A stretch of 64,000 nucleotides of DNA, from positions 56,059 to 120,058 of the forward strand of contig NZ_JBOITL010000030.1 of NCBI RefSeq assembly GCF_050717515.1. Direction: 5' to 3'. A model generated the notes under the pieces. The model was given only the letters and a program-made list of their open reading frames with translations. It searched no databases and was not told the origin of the DNA. Made by a program: the position numbers and the translations under genes. Of this stretch, positions 26,817 through 35,037 are shown one piece after another. The DNA comes from Clostridium_AD sp050717515 (lineage in GTDB: Bacteria > Bacillota > Clostridia > Clostridiales > Clostridiaceae). Positions within the stretch are counted from its first letter, which is position 1. The number at the start of each line of letters is the position of its first letter.

Positions 26817-27481
26817 TGATATCCGATCCTTACGAAGCACTTGGTGTTTCTTCTACAGATTCCATAGAAGAAATTACTAAAGCTTATCGAAAACTAGCGA
26901 AAAAATACCATCCAGACTTGAATCAAGGTGACGCTTCCTCCACAAAAAAAATGAGCGAAATTAACGCTGCTTACCAGCAGATAAAAAGCGGTAAAACTAC
27001 TTCTAGTAGCAGTGGCGGAAGTTACAGTGACCAAAGTTCCTATGGCAAAACGAACAATTCTTATAGTGAAGATGATCCCTTTGGAGGCTTTAACCCTTTT
27101 GAAGGCTTTGGTTCTTTCGGTGGCGGTCAGAGGCAAAGAGCTGAATATTCCCAGTTTGATCCGGTTAACAGCTATTTAAATGCAGGATATTATAATGAAG
27201 CACTCAATGTGCTGGAAAGTATCACAAGTAGAAGTGCAGAGTGGTACTATTACAGTGCAATTGCAAATTCTGGTGTGGGTAACAAAATCACATCACTAAA
27301 TCACGCAAAAACAGCAGTGCAAATGGAACCGAATAATTTTGAATATCAAAGAATATTAAGTCAAATACAAAGTGGCAGTCGTGTGTATCAGCAGCAAAGC
27401 CAAAACTTTGGCATGCCCATAATCGGTTTAAACAAACTATGTTTAGGTTTTTGTTTTGCAAAAATGTTCTGTGGTTGCTAA
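26816..27481 (+). CDS. J-domain co-chaperone with G/F region and TPR-like tail
   Basis: Protein of 221 residues. Residues 4-60 are a J domain with the essential HPD at 32-34 (KKYHPDLN), followed by a Ser/Gly/Phe-rich stretch (GGFNPFEGFGSFGGG). Residues 115-190 form TPR-like helices (NSYLNAGYYNEALNVLE). The last residues LCLGFCFAKMFCGC are hydrophobic and rich in cysteine, a possible lipid, metal or membrane contact. It lacks the zinc-finger and client domains of DnaJ, so it should stimulate the Hsp70 encoded two genes upstream and target it. Start overlaps the previous stop (TAATG). Confidence 0.9.
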   Translation: MISDPYEALGVSSTDSIEEITKAYRKLAKKYHPDLNQGDASSTKKMSEINAAYQQIKSGKTTSSSSGGSYSDQSSYGKTNNSYSEDDPFGGFNPFEGFGSFGGGQRQRAEYSQFDPVNSYLNAGYYNEALNVLESITSRSAEWYYYSAIANSGVGNKITSLNHAKTAVQMEPNNFEYQRILSQIQSGSRVYQQQSQNFGMPIIGLNKLCLGFCFAKMFCGC

Positions 27482-27511
27482 GGACTACCCTATTAACGAG
27501 GAGTGATTAAA

Positions 27512-27922
27512 ATGGGAAATTTAAAAAATAAGTTAACACAGTTTATGTATGGCAGATATGGTACAGATCAACTTTATATTGCTTTGATTGGGACATATTT
27601 TATTTTAATAGTTGCTAATGCTTTTATCAGTTCTACTATTATCGACGGTTTGATGTATGCTATGTTAATTTGGATTATTTTCAGAACATTATCCCGAAAT
27701 ATTTACAAAAGACGCATGGAAAATGAAAAGTTTATGAAAATTTGGAAGCCTGTTCGCGCAAAAGGTTCTTTGACTATTCGCAGAATTAAAGAAATTAAAA
27801 CACATCGTTTTCGTAAATGTCCACATTGCAAGAAGGTGCTTCGTTTGCCACGAATGAAGGGAAAACATACAGTTAAATGTCCTTGTTGCAATAAAGAATT
27901 TGAACTGCGAATTCTAGGCTAA
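27512..27922 (+). CDS. membrane protein with C-terminal zinc ribbon
   Basis: Protein of 136 residues with two membrane spans at about 22-40 and 43-59 and a cytosolic C-terminal zinc ribbon: CPHC (103-106) and CPCC (123-126). Very basic between span and ribbon (RNIYKRRMENEKFMK). ATG 27512 follows GAGGAGTGATTAAA and lies 30 bases after the J protein stop; it closes the Hsp70 cassette. It may fix the chaperone set at the membrane. No family with a known role was recognised. Confidence 0.82.
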   Translation: MGNLKNKLTQFMYGRYGTDQLYIALIGTYFILIVANAFISSTIIDGLMYAMLIWIIFRTLSRNIYKRRMENEKFMKIWKPVRAKGSLTIRRIKEIKTHRFRKCPHCKKVLRLPRMKGKHTVKCPCCNKEFELRILG

Positions 27923-27928
27923 GTAATT

Positions 27929-28105
27929 TTATACATCCCTTGGAGAATATGAATTTTGTTTTTTTTGATAAAAGAGCATATTAACTTTCATTTTGGCAGC
28001 TAATAACTGTAGTATTGCAATATCAACAAACTCAGGAGCGGCATATTCAAAATTCTGTTCGGCTTGCTTTAATTCCTTAATAGCTTGATTAATTCCAGTA
28101 TCCAT
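27929..28105 (-). CDS. small protein of 58 residues, unknown function
   Basis: ATG at 28105 with GGGAGA upstream opens MDTGINQAIKELKQAEQNFE and continues YAAPEFVDIAILQLLAAKMK to a TAA at 27929-27931. It is charged and helical, and looks like the small DUF2508-like proteins of clostridia, though I cannot confirm a family. It is convergent with the zinc-ribbon gene, 6 bases apart, without a terminator between. The regular amphipathic pattern and good ribosome site argue for a real gene. Confidence 0.7.
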   Translation of the reverse strand: MDTGINQAIKELKQAEQNFEYAAPEFVDIAILQLLAAKMKVNMLFYQKKQNSYSPRDV

Positions 28106-28438
28106 AGTATATATCTCCCTATATTGATTGTTTTGGACTATTTATTTGCTGCTAAATATGTTCAATGGATTTAATTTATACTTTCAGAATTTTATGCTCT
28201 TTTAATGGTTTTTTAAGCGTTATTATACTTTCATTGTACAAACAGTTATATTTTATATAATATGTAAGAATTGTAAGCCTTAGACCAATGTATGAAGATG
28301 AAAAAAAAATTATTATGAGTATCCATATAGTTAATTTTGTCTTAATAAAAAAATTGTAAAGTTATCTTTAAAATCATTTACAAATAAGTAAATTAAAGTT
28401 ACAATGTGTAGAAATTAGTTAAAATAGGAGGGGTAAAT
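28106..28438. other. AT-rich intergenic region
   Basis: Divergent promoter space between the 58-residue gene and the flavodoxin-like gene. No hairpin, repeat or reading frame worth naming was seen. Confidence 0.5.
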
Positions 28439-29008
28439 TTGAAGACGGCTATTGTTTTTCATAGCGTGTGTGGGAATACTTATTTGGTAGCAAAGGCTTT
28501 TTATGAAAGTTTTTTAAAAAACGGAAAAGAAGTAGAGATTTATCGCGTATGGGATGAGAATTTAGAAGAATTATCAAAGCAATTTCCAGTAGCAGAGGAA
28601 TATTTAGAGGAGATAATGAATATACCCATTGCAAAATGGGAGAATATATTAGATAAAGAGCAAATTATTTTAGGATGTCCTACTTATTATGGGAATGTTT
28701 CTGCAGAAATGAAAGCGTATATGGATTCTGCATCAGAATTTTGGTCAGAAGGAAAACTAATAGGTAAAAGATTAACCGTATTTACATCCGCAGGTAGCCC
28801 AGAAGGCGGAGGACATTTGTGTCTACAAGCCTTGAATACTTTTGGACAGCATATGGGCATGATTTTGCAATCAATTCCACCTAACCTAGTACCTAATGAA
28901 AATATCCCTGCATATGGAATGATTCATTATTCAGGAGCGCTAGGAGATCAAAGACCCGGTGAAAAATTATTATCTGCAGTAGATAAGTATGTAGAGAAAT
29001 ATTTGTAA
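28439..29008 (+). CDS. flavodoxin-like NAD(P)H:quinone oxidoreductase (WrbA-like)
   Basis: Flavodoxin fold of 189 residues. HSVCGNTYLVAKA at the N-terminus is the FMN phosphate loop, GCPTYYGNVSAEMKAYMD the second FMN loop and FTSAGSPEGGGHLCLQAL the third, the layout of WrbA and related flavoproteins that carry out two-electron reduction of quinones. Cytosolic. TTG 28439 follows AGGAGGGGTAAAT. The NAD(P)HX repair gene follows 42 bases later on the same strand, so the two are likely co-transcribed, both linked to reduced nicotinamide cofactors. Confidence 0.87.
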   Translation: MKTAIVFHSVCGNTYLVAKAFYESFLKNGKEVEIYRVWDENLEELSKQFPVAEEYLEEIMNIPIAKWENILDKEQIILGCPTYYGNVSAEMKAYMDSASEFWSEGKLIGKRLTVFTSAGSPEGGGHLCLQALNTFGQHMGMILQSIPPNLVPNENIPAYGMIHYSGALGDQRPGEKLLSAVDKYVEKYL

Positions 29009-29050
29009 AGAAAAATGCAATTTCTTTTGCAGTTTTGGAGGGGAATGAAA

Positions 29051-30553
29051 ATGAATATCGCAACTTCGCAGATAATGAGAAGTATTGATCACTATTGTAT
29101 AGATGTTTTAGGGATTCCAGGCATTGTACTAATGGAAAATGCAGCACTAAAGGTAATGAAAAATATACCTGAAAATAATAAAAAATTCGTAGTTGTTTGC
29201 TCCAGTGGGAATAACGGTGGAGATGGTTTTACTGTCGCAAGGCATCTTTTGAATAGAGGAAATCATGTGGAGATATTTTCTCTTGGCTCAGAGGAAAATA
29301 TGAGCGCAGATACCTTGATTAATCTTAATATTATAAGGAATATGGGTGCGAAAATAATAAAAGTAAATAACAATGAGGACCTAGGTATTTTAAGAGAAAG
29401 CATAATTCGTTGTGAGATTACTATTGATGCAATTTTTGGAACAGGAATTTCTAGAAAAATTGAAGGTATTTATTCTTTAGCAATTACAATTATGAATGAG
29501 AGTAGCAAGTATATTTTATCAATTGATGTCCCATCAGGATTTGAGTGCAATAGTGGAAAAGTCATGGGAAATTGTATTAAAAGTAATAAAACAGTTACCT
29601 TTGAACTTTATAAAAAGGGCTTTCTTGGATATGGCACGGAGTCTCTTACTGGAGAAATTGTTATTGAGAGTATTGGTATACCAAGAAGTGTAGTAGAGAA
29701 ATTTCATGAAAATGAATATATAATGGATGTAGACTTTATTAAAAAGTTAATTGTGAAAAGAAATAAGTATTCACATAAAGGTGATTATGGAAGAACCCTT
29801 ATTTTGGCAGGATCACTAGGGTTTACAGGTGCTGCGTATGTTTCAACGCAGGCTGCTGTTCGAAGTGGAGCTGGGCTTGTTACACTATGCTGCGATAGCT
29901 CAATTCAAAACATACTAAGTGGAAAATTAGTTGAAGCTATGATTGCCTCAACTGATGATGAAAAAAGATTAGATTCCTTAATAACTAAGAGTAATTGTAT
30001 TGCAATTGGTCCAGGACTAGGAAATAATCAGGGGACCTTAAAGTTACTTAGAAAAATTTTATTAAATTCTAAATGTCCTGTTGTAATTGACGCAGATGCT
30101 TTAAATGTGCTTGAGGGAAACCTTGAAATGCTTAAAAATAGGAGTTGTCCTATAGTTCTTACACCTCATATGGGGGAAATGGCAAGAATATCGGGTTTTT
30201 CGATAGATGAAATAAATGAAAACAAAATAGATATAGCAAAAGATTTTGCAAAAAAATACGATGTTGTTTTGTTACTTAAAGGATTTAATACAATAATTAC
30301 AGATGGTAAAACCCTGCAAATTAATCCTACTGGGAGCAGCGCAATGGCATCAGGGGGGATGGGAGATTGCTTAACGGGTATTATAGCTTCTTTTATCTCT
30401 CAAGGTTATGACATCTTCAATGCAGCATGTGCTGGGGCATATGTTCACGGTTACTGCGGGGATAAACTGTCAAAGAAAATGTTTTGTGTAAATGCAAATC
30501 ATATTTTAGAGGCACTTCCTTCTACAATAAAAGAAATTCAAGATTTAGAATAA
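29051..30553 (+). CDS. nnr: bifunctional NAD(P)H-hydrate epimerase/dehydratase
   Basis: Protein of 500 residues joining YjeF_N (epimerase, about 1-210; GNNGGDGFTVARHLL and DAIFGTG) with the ribokinase-like YjeF_C (ADP-dependent dehydratase; GDYGRTLILAGS, GPGLGNNQ, and NPTGSSAMASGGMGDCLTG with the catalytic Asp). It restores NADH and NADPH from their damaged hydrates. Full family length. ATG 29051 is selected because GGAGGGG is seven bases upstream; the earlier ATG 29045 is too close to it. A strong terminator follows. Confidence 0.94.
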   Translation: MNIATSQIMRSIDHYCIDVLGIPGIVLMENAALKVMKNIPENNKKFVVVCSSGNNGGDGFTVARHLLNRGNHVEIFSLGSEENMSADTLINLNIIRNMGAKIIKVNNNEDLGILRESIIRCEITIDAIFGTGISRKIEGIYSLAITIMNESSKYILSIDVPSGFECNSGKVMGNCIKSNKTVTFELYKKGFLGYGTESLTGEIVIESIGIPRSVVEKFHENEYIMDVDFIKKLIVKRNKYSHKGDYGRTLILAGSLGFTGAAYVSTQAAVRSGAGLVTLCCDSSIQNILSGKLVEAMIASTDDEKRLDSLITKSNCIAIGPGLGNNQGTLKLLRKILLNSKCPVVIDADALNVLEGNLEMLKNRSCPIVLTPHMGEMARISGFSIDEINENKIDIAKDFAKKYDVVLLLKGFNTIITDGKTLQINPTGSSAMASGGMGDCLTGIIASFISQGYDIFNAACAGAYVHGYCGDKLSKKMFCVNANHILEALPSTIKEIQDLE

Positions 30554-30560
30554 AAACTAA

Positions 30561-30601
30561 AAAATCTCAACTTTAAAAGTTTATTTTAAAGTTGAGATTT
30601 T
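30561..30601. terminator. bidirectional terminator
   Basis: Eighteen bases at 30561-30578 pair perfectly with 30584-30601 around GTTTA, with A4 and T4 ends. It serves the NAD(P)HX repair gene and the convergent Rrf2 gene. Confidence 0.9.
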
Positions 30602-30608
30602 TACCGTC

Positions 30609-31037
30609 TTATTGAATCTTCTTATTGATGTCGCCAATGACATCAAGCATAGTAACCTTTCTTAGAGCGTTTTCCATTGCTTCTTGTGCACTAAACAAAG
30701 TGACTTCAATAACAGATTGAATGTTTGCACCTATTGGACAATTTGGATTTGGATTTGGATGAATTTGAAACAAACCACCATCGTCAACTACGTCTACCGC
30801 TTTGTATACTTCTAATAAACTTATATCTTCAATATGTTTAGTGAGATAGGAACCGCCAGTTCCACGTTTCATATCAACAAGGCCTGCATTCTTAAGCATT
30901 CCAAGTATTCTTCTAATTACCACTGCGTTGGTATTCACACTTCCTGCAATCATATCTGAGGTAGGCAATGGATTTGCGTAAATGGATAGAATAGATAATA
31001 TATGGACTGCTACTGGGAATCGACTACTTATTTTCAT
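30609..31037 (-). CDS. Rrf2-family transcriptional regulator (YwnA-like)
   Basis: Winged-helix regulator of about 142 residues: MKISSRFPVAVHILSIL, recognition region SVNTNAVVIRRILGMLKNAGL and wing KRGTGGSYL are typical Rrf2. The C-terminal part has one cysteine (NPNCPIG) rather than the three that bind Fe-S in IscR/NsrR, so it is more like YwnA/CymR or a thiol sensor. It lies 62 bases downstream of a DsbA-like gene on the same strand. The shared promoter carries a palindrome over its -10, so autoregulation is likely. ATG 31037 has AAGGGG upstream. Confidence 0.88.
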   Translation of the reverse strand: MKISSRFPVAVHILSILSIYANPLPTSDMIAGSVNTNAVVIRRILGMLKNAGLVDMKRGTGGSYLTKHIEDISLLEVYKAVDVVDDGGLFQIHPNPNPNCPIGANIQSVIEVTLFSAQEAMENALRKVTMLDVIGDINKKIQ

Positions 31038-31099
31038 GACCAAAACCCCTTTTTATCTATTTACTGCTTATGAATCCTAATTTTCTACCACATAGACAC

Positions 31100-31726
31100 T
31101 TATTCTTCCAATAGAATTTTATCAAGTCCCTTAAAATTGCTATAGCCTTGTGCTATGATTGTTTGTTTATTATCTTTTTCAAGAATAATCGTTGGAAAAC
31201 TCTGTACTCCTAATTTTTCTCCTTTTTTAAAGCAATCAAAAGTTTCTTCTATTAATTCCTGTGAAAGAAATTTTTTCTCGAAGTCTTCTTTAGAAACACC
31301 AAAACTTTCGGCAATTTTACTATAGATAGAAATATCATTCATGTCTTCTCCGTTTACAAAGAAGGCCTCCTGTATTTTTTTTGCAAAATCAAAGGACATG
31401 TCTTTATTTAATTTTTGAAAGAGAACCACTGCTTTTGCACCTGGAAAGCTATCAAGAATTCTATCACTGCTTCCTAATACATTTTTATTGAAGCCTTCGC
31501 CAAAGTGTATACCAGTTAAGACCTCTACTCTAACATTGCTAGTTTTTATAAATTCACCTAGACGAGTGTCCATGGTTTTAACTTCATCACCTATCCACAT
31601 ACCTCCAGGTATGATTTCAAAGTCATATTTATCTTTGTGATTTTTGTGGATTCTAGTAATAACATCGCTAAAACCATAGCACCATCCACACATTGTATCC
31701 ATAACGTAATATATTTTATTTTTCAT
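31100..31726 (-). CDS. DsbA/FrnE-like thioredoxin-fold oxidoreductase
   Basis: Protein of 208 residues without a signal peptide. The thioredoxin-fold active site CGWC sits at about 13-16 (MDTMCGWCYGF), followed by a helical insertion and the cis-Pro loop QSFPTIIL, as in FrnE/2-hydroxychromene-isomerase-like DsbA proteins. It should act on cytosolic thiols or disulfides, perhaps in oxidant or thiol stress. ATG 31726 follows AGGAGGT; the ATG at 31759 lacks such a site. It is the first gene of an operon with an Rrf2 regulator. Confidence 0.88.
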   Translation of the reverse strand: MKNKIYYVMDTMCGWCYGFSDVITRIHKNHKDKYDFEIIPGGMWIGDEVKTMDTRLGEFIKTSNVRVEVLTGIHFGEGFNKNVLGSSDRILDSFPGAKAVVLFQKLNKDMSFDFAKKIQEAFFVNGEDMNDISIYSKIAESFGVSKEDFEKKFLSQELIEETFDCFKKGEKLGVQSFPTIILEKDNKQTIIAQGYSNFKGLDKILLEE

Positions 31727-31860
31727 TTTTTTTATACCTCCTAAAATATTAGTATCCAATAGTAAATCTCATTCTGAAGTCGTTAATATTGCAACACCGC
31801 AGGTGATGATTTAATCATTAAGTTATATTAATTGATGTAACTGACTTGATTACGACTACC

Positions 31861-31898
31861 GTTGTACTCATTATAGTTACAACGAGAAATTTTGTCAA
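31861..31898 (-). promoter_or_regulatory. sigma-A promoter with operator-like palindrome
   Basis: On the minus strand TTGACA (31893-31898) and TATAAT (31870-31875) are 17 bases apart, an ideal vegetative promoter for the DsbA-like/Rrf2 operon. GTTGTA (31861-31866) and TACAAC (31878-31883) bracket the -10, an arrangement that would let the Rrf2 protein block it. The remaining part of the 31727-32063 gap shows no other feature. Confidence 0.75.
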
Positions 31899-32063
31899 CA
31901 GTTTTTCAAAAAAAATTTAAAACACCCTAGTAGGATAATTTACAAGAAAATTAGAATATAAAGCATAAAAATCAAAAACAGCAATAGTTGTATAGGTATG
32001 TGAATATTTGCAATTAATCTTAAAATTTCTTATAATTAAACTAAACAGTAAGGTAACTGTGAC

Positions 32064-32249
32064 TTGGGAAAAATAGTAAACGATATAAAGGTTAAAAATG
32101 GAATAAGAGTAGTGTCTGATAATGCGAATATGATTATTACTTTAGATAAAAATTCATCTTACTATGCAGATATGGTAGAGAAGTACTTAGGTATTAGAAT
32201 TATGGACTACCAGGAGATGGTGCGGCTGGAGGACTTTTTGCATTTTTGA
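32064..32249 (+). CDS. small hypothetical protein, uncertain
   Basis: Frame of 61 codons from TTG 32064 (MGKIVNDIKVKNGIRVVSDN onward). Composition looks like a real soluble protein, with alternating hydrophobic residues, but the ribosome site is poor (AAGGTAA) and no family was recognised. The 5' end resembles short sequences near 36774 and 63826, so it may instead be part of a repeat or a gene fragment. Confidence 0.35.
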   Translation: MGKIVNDIKVKNGIRVVSDNANMIITLDKNSSYYADMVEKYLGIRIMDYQEMVRLEDFLHF

Positions 32250-32346
32250 ATGCAAAATTATAGCTGGCGGTAATTATGTTTATATGGGTATGTATTAATA
32301 AAAACAATTTTATAGTATAAGTCTTAAAGTGATTTGAGGTGAAGTT

Positions 32347-32463
32347 ATGACAAATAAAGAAAAAAAACGCATAAAAAATTCAAGGACATTTTCTGATCTT
32401 TTATTGGTAATATTTTTGGGTTTTCTACTAGTTGGAAATATTCTTTGGGTTATTTTAAAATAA
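32347..32463 (+). CDS. 38-residue single-span membrane peptide
   Basis: ATG 32347 with GAGGTGAAGTT upstream opens a basic start (MTNKEKKRIKNSRTFSD) followed by one membrane span (LLLVIFLGFLLVGNILWVIL) and stop. The charge pattern, strong ribosome site and position directly before another membrane protein gene support it as a real small gene. Function unknown. Confidence 0.6.
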   Translation: MTNKEKKRIKNSRTFSDLLLVIFLGFLLVGNILWVILK

Positions 32464-32510
32464 ATTAATGAATATAAAAAAAATGGTTTATATCTATTAG
32501 GGGGGATAGT

Positions 32511-32903
32511 ATGAAAAAAAAACATATATGGTTCATGTATTTTATAAGTATATTTATTTATGCTATGGCAACATATTCAACTATTGAATCTTTTTCCGAT
32601 ATACATTCATTTTTCACTAAGCTCCAATTCTATCAAAAAATGAATATGGGTTACCCAATACAGTATATTCATATATATTTAACTGTTTTTTTTATTATAT
32701 TTATAACTATTCCGTTAATCCATAAATTTTTCAACTTTTCAAATAAGTATATTAGAATACTGTTTTCCATATTTGGAGCTATTATGCTTGGATATTCAGT
32801 GTTTAAATATTATCAATTTGGAGCTTTCCAAACATTATTAACTATCACTTTTGTAATACTAATTATATTTCAGTACATGTTACACCAATATTCTAAGAAA
32901 TGA
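32511..32903 (+). CDS. small integral membrane protein
   Basis: Protein of 130 residues with about four spans (roughly 6-24, 55-72, 82-100 and 104-122). ATG 32511 follows TAGGGGGGATAGT. It has no recognisable motif. It follows the 38-residue membrane peptide by 47 bases and may share its transcript. Confidence 0.65.
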   Translation: MKKKHIWFMYFISIFIYAMATYSTIESFSDIHSFFTKLQFYQKMNMGYPIQYIHIYLTVFFIIFITIPLIHKFFNFSNKYIRILFSIFGAIMLGYSVFKYYQFGAFQTLLTITFVILIIFQYMLHQYSKK

Positions 32904-33042
32904 GGTATAGTTTTAATATAAGTGATGTTACAACGCCAATTATAGCAAAGGGTTAATCTATCTGGTGTAATTTGATGTAGCTTAGCATTATACCAAAAGC
33001 TTATGATTTGTGACATTTAAAAATATGTAACTACAATATTAA

Positions 33043-33073
33043 AGAATAAGCTCATTTTGAATGAGCTTATTCT
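33043..33073. terminator. terminator-like hairpin overlapping a stop codon
   Basis: Fourteen bases (33043-33056) pair perfectly with 33060-33073 around TTG. The stop codon of the minus-strand GNAT gene (33067-33069) lies inside one arm. T-rich flanks are weak. Confidence 0.6.
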
Positions 33074-33849
33074 AGTTTGAAAAATAAATCAGTTTTTTCA
33101 CCTATTTTATTGAACCCGATTTTTTGATACATTTCTTTTGCAGTATCATCTTCATCGGTAACCAGATAAACAGTATGGCAATTTTCTTTTATTGCCACAT
33201 CAATTAGGGTTTTCAGAATGGTTGTTCCGTATCCCTTGCGCTGATATATGGGAATAACTGCAAAATCTTCGATTTTCGCAATACCCTTATACATAAACAA
33301 ATCGCAAGAGCCGATTATAGTTCCATTATGATAACAAACATAAGAATTGACCCCTTTGTCAGAAACATATACTTTGCCACGTCTGTAACATCTCCTTGTG
33401 CAAAAATCTTTTCCAAGCTTTGCCTCATCATGTTGCAAATCACAAAAAAAAATATCATCTACCATTTCTTGATTGTTGACCTTCTTTACTATGCAATCAG
33501 ATAGAGCATTTAGTCTTGAAAAATGAGAAATATCAAAAGAATAATATCCGTTTGTTGATATTTCAGGCTTGTATTTAAGCATAGACAACAGAGAACTGTT
33601 GACAACAGAATTTAAAAGAATATTACAAAAATTATTTTTTTCGGATAACCGTAAGGAAATTTCATCTTCTATAATATGTTTCAACTCAATCTCACTCATT
33701 GTTTTTTTTATATATGTATAATTATGATAATACATATCATTCAATTGATTATCACAAAATTTAATTATATTTTCATTTTCACAAAACGCTGAAAAGCATT
33801 TTGTGTATTCAAGTTCGCATTCTATAATTTCCCCATCGATTAATATAAT
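33067..33849 (-). CDS. GNAT-family N-acetyltransferase with apparent AUU start
   Basis: The C-terminal 100 residues are a GNAT domain: IGSCDLFMYKGIAKIEDFAV, acetyl-CoA loop YQRKGYGTTIL and YLVTDEDDTAKEMYQKIGF. The first ATG/GTG/TTG in frame is TTG 33742-33744, without a ribosome site. Coding-like sequence continues upstream in the same frame (IILIDGEIIECELEYTKCF and on) to ATT 33847-33849, four bases after a GGGGGG ribosome site and just past a stop. Either this is a rare AUU start, as in infC, or an ATG was lost by mutation. With AUU the protein has about 260 residues. Function within GNAT not predictable. Confidence 0.72.
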   Translation of the reverse strand: MILIDGEIIECELEYTKCFSAFCENENIIKFCDNQLNDMYYHNYTYIKKTMSEIELKHIIEDEISLRLSEKNNFCNILLNSVVNSSLLSMLKYKPEISTNGYYSFDISHFSRLNALSDCIVKKVNNQEMVDDIFFCDLQHDEAKLGKDFCTRRCYRRGKVYVSDKGVNSYVCYHNGTIIGSCDLFMYKGIAKIEDFAVIPIYQRKGYGTTILKTLIDVAIKENCHTVYLVTDEDDTAKEMYQKIGFNKIGEKTDLFFKLE

Positions 33850-34010
33850 ATATCCCCCCGTTTTTCCTTAATTATTTTGAAATATCATCTTTTTATTCAA
33901 TTAATAACCGCACCAAGGATTTACTCCGCTATGTTCTATGTATTTATTGGTTACATTTGAAGTATATTACATATGGCGAAGTTATTCAACATATTTTTAC
34001 ATTTTCATAA

Positions 34011-34160
34011 TCGCATTCCACTAGGGATAATCAAAGATTTAAACTGATACCGGTTAGAACAGATTGGTCAGATGCAACGGATATAACTTCAGTTATATTC
34101 TTTCATCAATGGAAACAAGAACATCAGTTAAAGTACCCTTATAAATTGTTTGTAAAATAA
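34011..34160 (+). pseudogene. orphan C-terminal gene fragment
   Basis: An open frame from a stop at 34008 to TAA 34158-34160 reads RFKLIPVRTDWSDATDI then TSVIFFHQWKQEHQLKYPYK and ends LFVK. It has no start codon and no ribosome site but has coding-like composition, suggesting the tail of a lost gene. Family not recognised. The rest of 33850-34269 is AT-rich and empty. Confidence 0.4.
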
Positions 34161-34269
34161 CCCCAAGGAATGAAATATTGTGATAGTTTAAATATAAAGC
34201 AAATAATGGTATAATATTCCTAAGAGTTACGTCAGATTGTTAGAATATTACGAGAGAAGGGGTTTTAGC

Positions 34270-34746
34270 ATGAGTAACATTACTATAGCAGAGGATTTAC
34301 TTTCACAAGTAAAGTTGCCAAAAGACATTTTGATTAGACAATTTGTTGAAAAAGATTTTCCGGCAGTTCAAAGATTATATGAAAAAGAAGGCTGGATGAC
34401 CTTTATAGAAAGGGCAGATGAGGGGTTAAAAGCATGGAAAAACTCAACTATTACTCTAGTTGCTGTTGAGAAAGAGTTAGTTGTTGGACTAGTTCGTGCA
34501 TTGACAGATGGGAAAATCACAACTTATATTGCAGAAATTATAGTTGATAGTAATTATAGAAGAAAAGACATAGGAAAGGCATTGCTTGATGTATGTCATA
34601 ATTTATATCCTCGTACAAGGTTAGATTTACTTTCAACCGAGGGTGCAGATGAATTTTATGAAAGAAACAAATTTAGGAAGACTACAGGTTTTAGAAAGAG
34701 TTATTACTTAAATAACCAAGTACATAATGTTACTATGCTGATATAA
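34270..34746 (+). CDS. GNAT-family N-acetyltransferase
   Basis: Acetyltransferase of 158 residues: N-terminal strand ILIRQFVEKDFPAVQRLY, TITLVAVEKELVVGLVRAL, acetyl-CoA loop YRRKDIGKALLDV and C-terminal LLSTEGADEFYERNKFRKTTGF. The P-loop has Lys-Asp where Gly-Gln/Gly is more common, which may weaken cofactor binding. ATG 34270 with GAGAAGGGG upstream is preferred over TTG 34237. Substrate unknown. Confidence 0.82.
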   Translation: MSNITIAEDLLSQVKLPKDILIRQFVEKDFPAVQRLYEKEGWMTFIERADEGLKAWKNSTITLVAVEKELVVGLVRALTDGKITTYIAEIIVDSNYRRKDIGKALLDVCHNLYPRTRLDLLSTEGADEFYERNKFRKTTGFRKSYYLNNQVHNVTMLI

Positions 34747-34854
34747 AGATTAGGATATCTCTGTTTTTTTGTATTTGTGATAATTTATGGTAATATTAAG
34801 ATGGAATAGTTAGATATTGTACCGTAAAAGAGATTTACGGGGGGAGAATGTTTT

Positions 34855-34971
34855 ATGAAAAAAAATACTGCCAAGTACTTATATCTTATTTTAGGAATAG
34901 TATTTGCAATTACATCGATAATATATTTTAGTAATGATAAAAAATCATTTGGGATTTGTTATATAAGTTAG
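34855..34971 (+). CDS. 38-residue membrane peptide, probably truncated
   Basis: ATG 34855 after GGGGGGAGAATG opens MKKNTAKYLYLILGIVFAI with one membrane span and ends at TAG 34969-34971 after GICYIS. The last residues look like the beginning of a second span, so the gene may be cut short by the TAG. A terminator follows at once. Function unknown. Confidence 0.5.
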   Translation: MKKNTAKYLYLILGIVFAITSIIYFSNDKKSFGICYIS

Positions 34972-34988
34972 TTAAAGAAGCACAGAAA

Positions 34989-35024
34989 AAAATCAGCTAA
35001 TCCATTAGGGGATTAGCTGATTTT
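34989..35024. terminator. bidirectional terminator
   Basis: AAAATCAGCTAATCC (34989-35003) pairs perfectly with GGATTAGCTGATTTT (35010-35024). It serves the small membrane peptide and the convergent symporter gene. Confidence 0.9.
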
Positions 35025-35037
35025 CTTTAGTTGAAGT

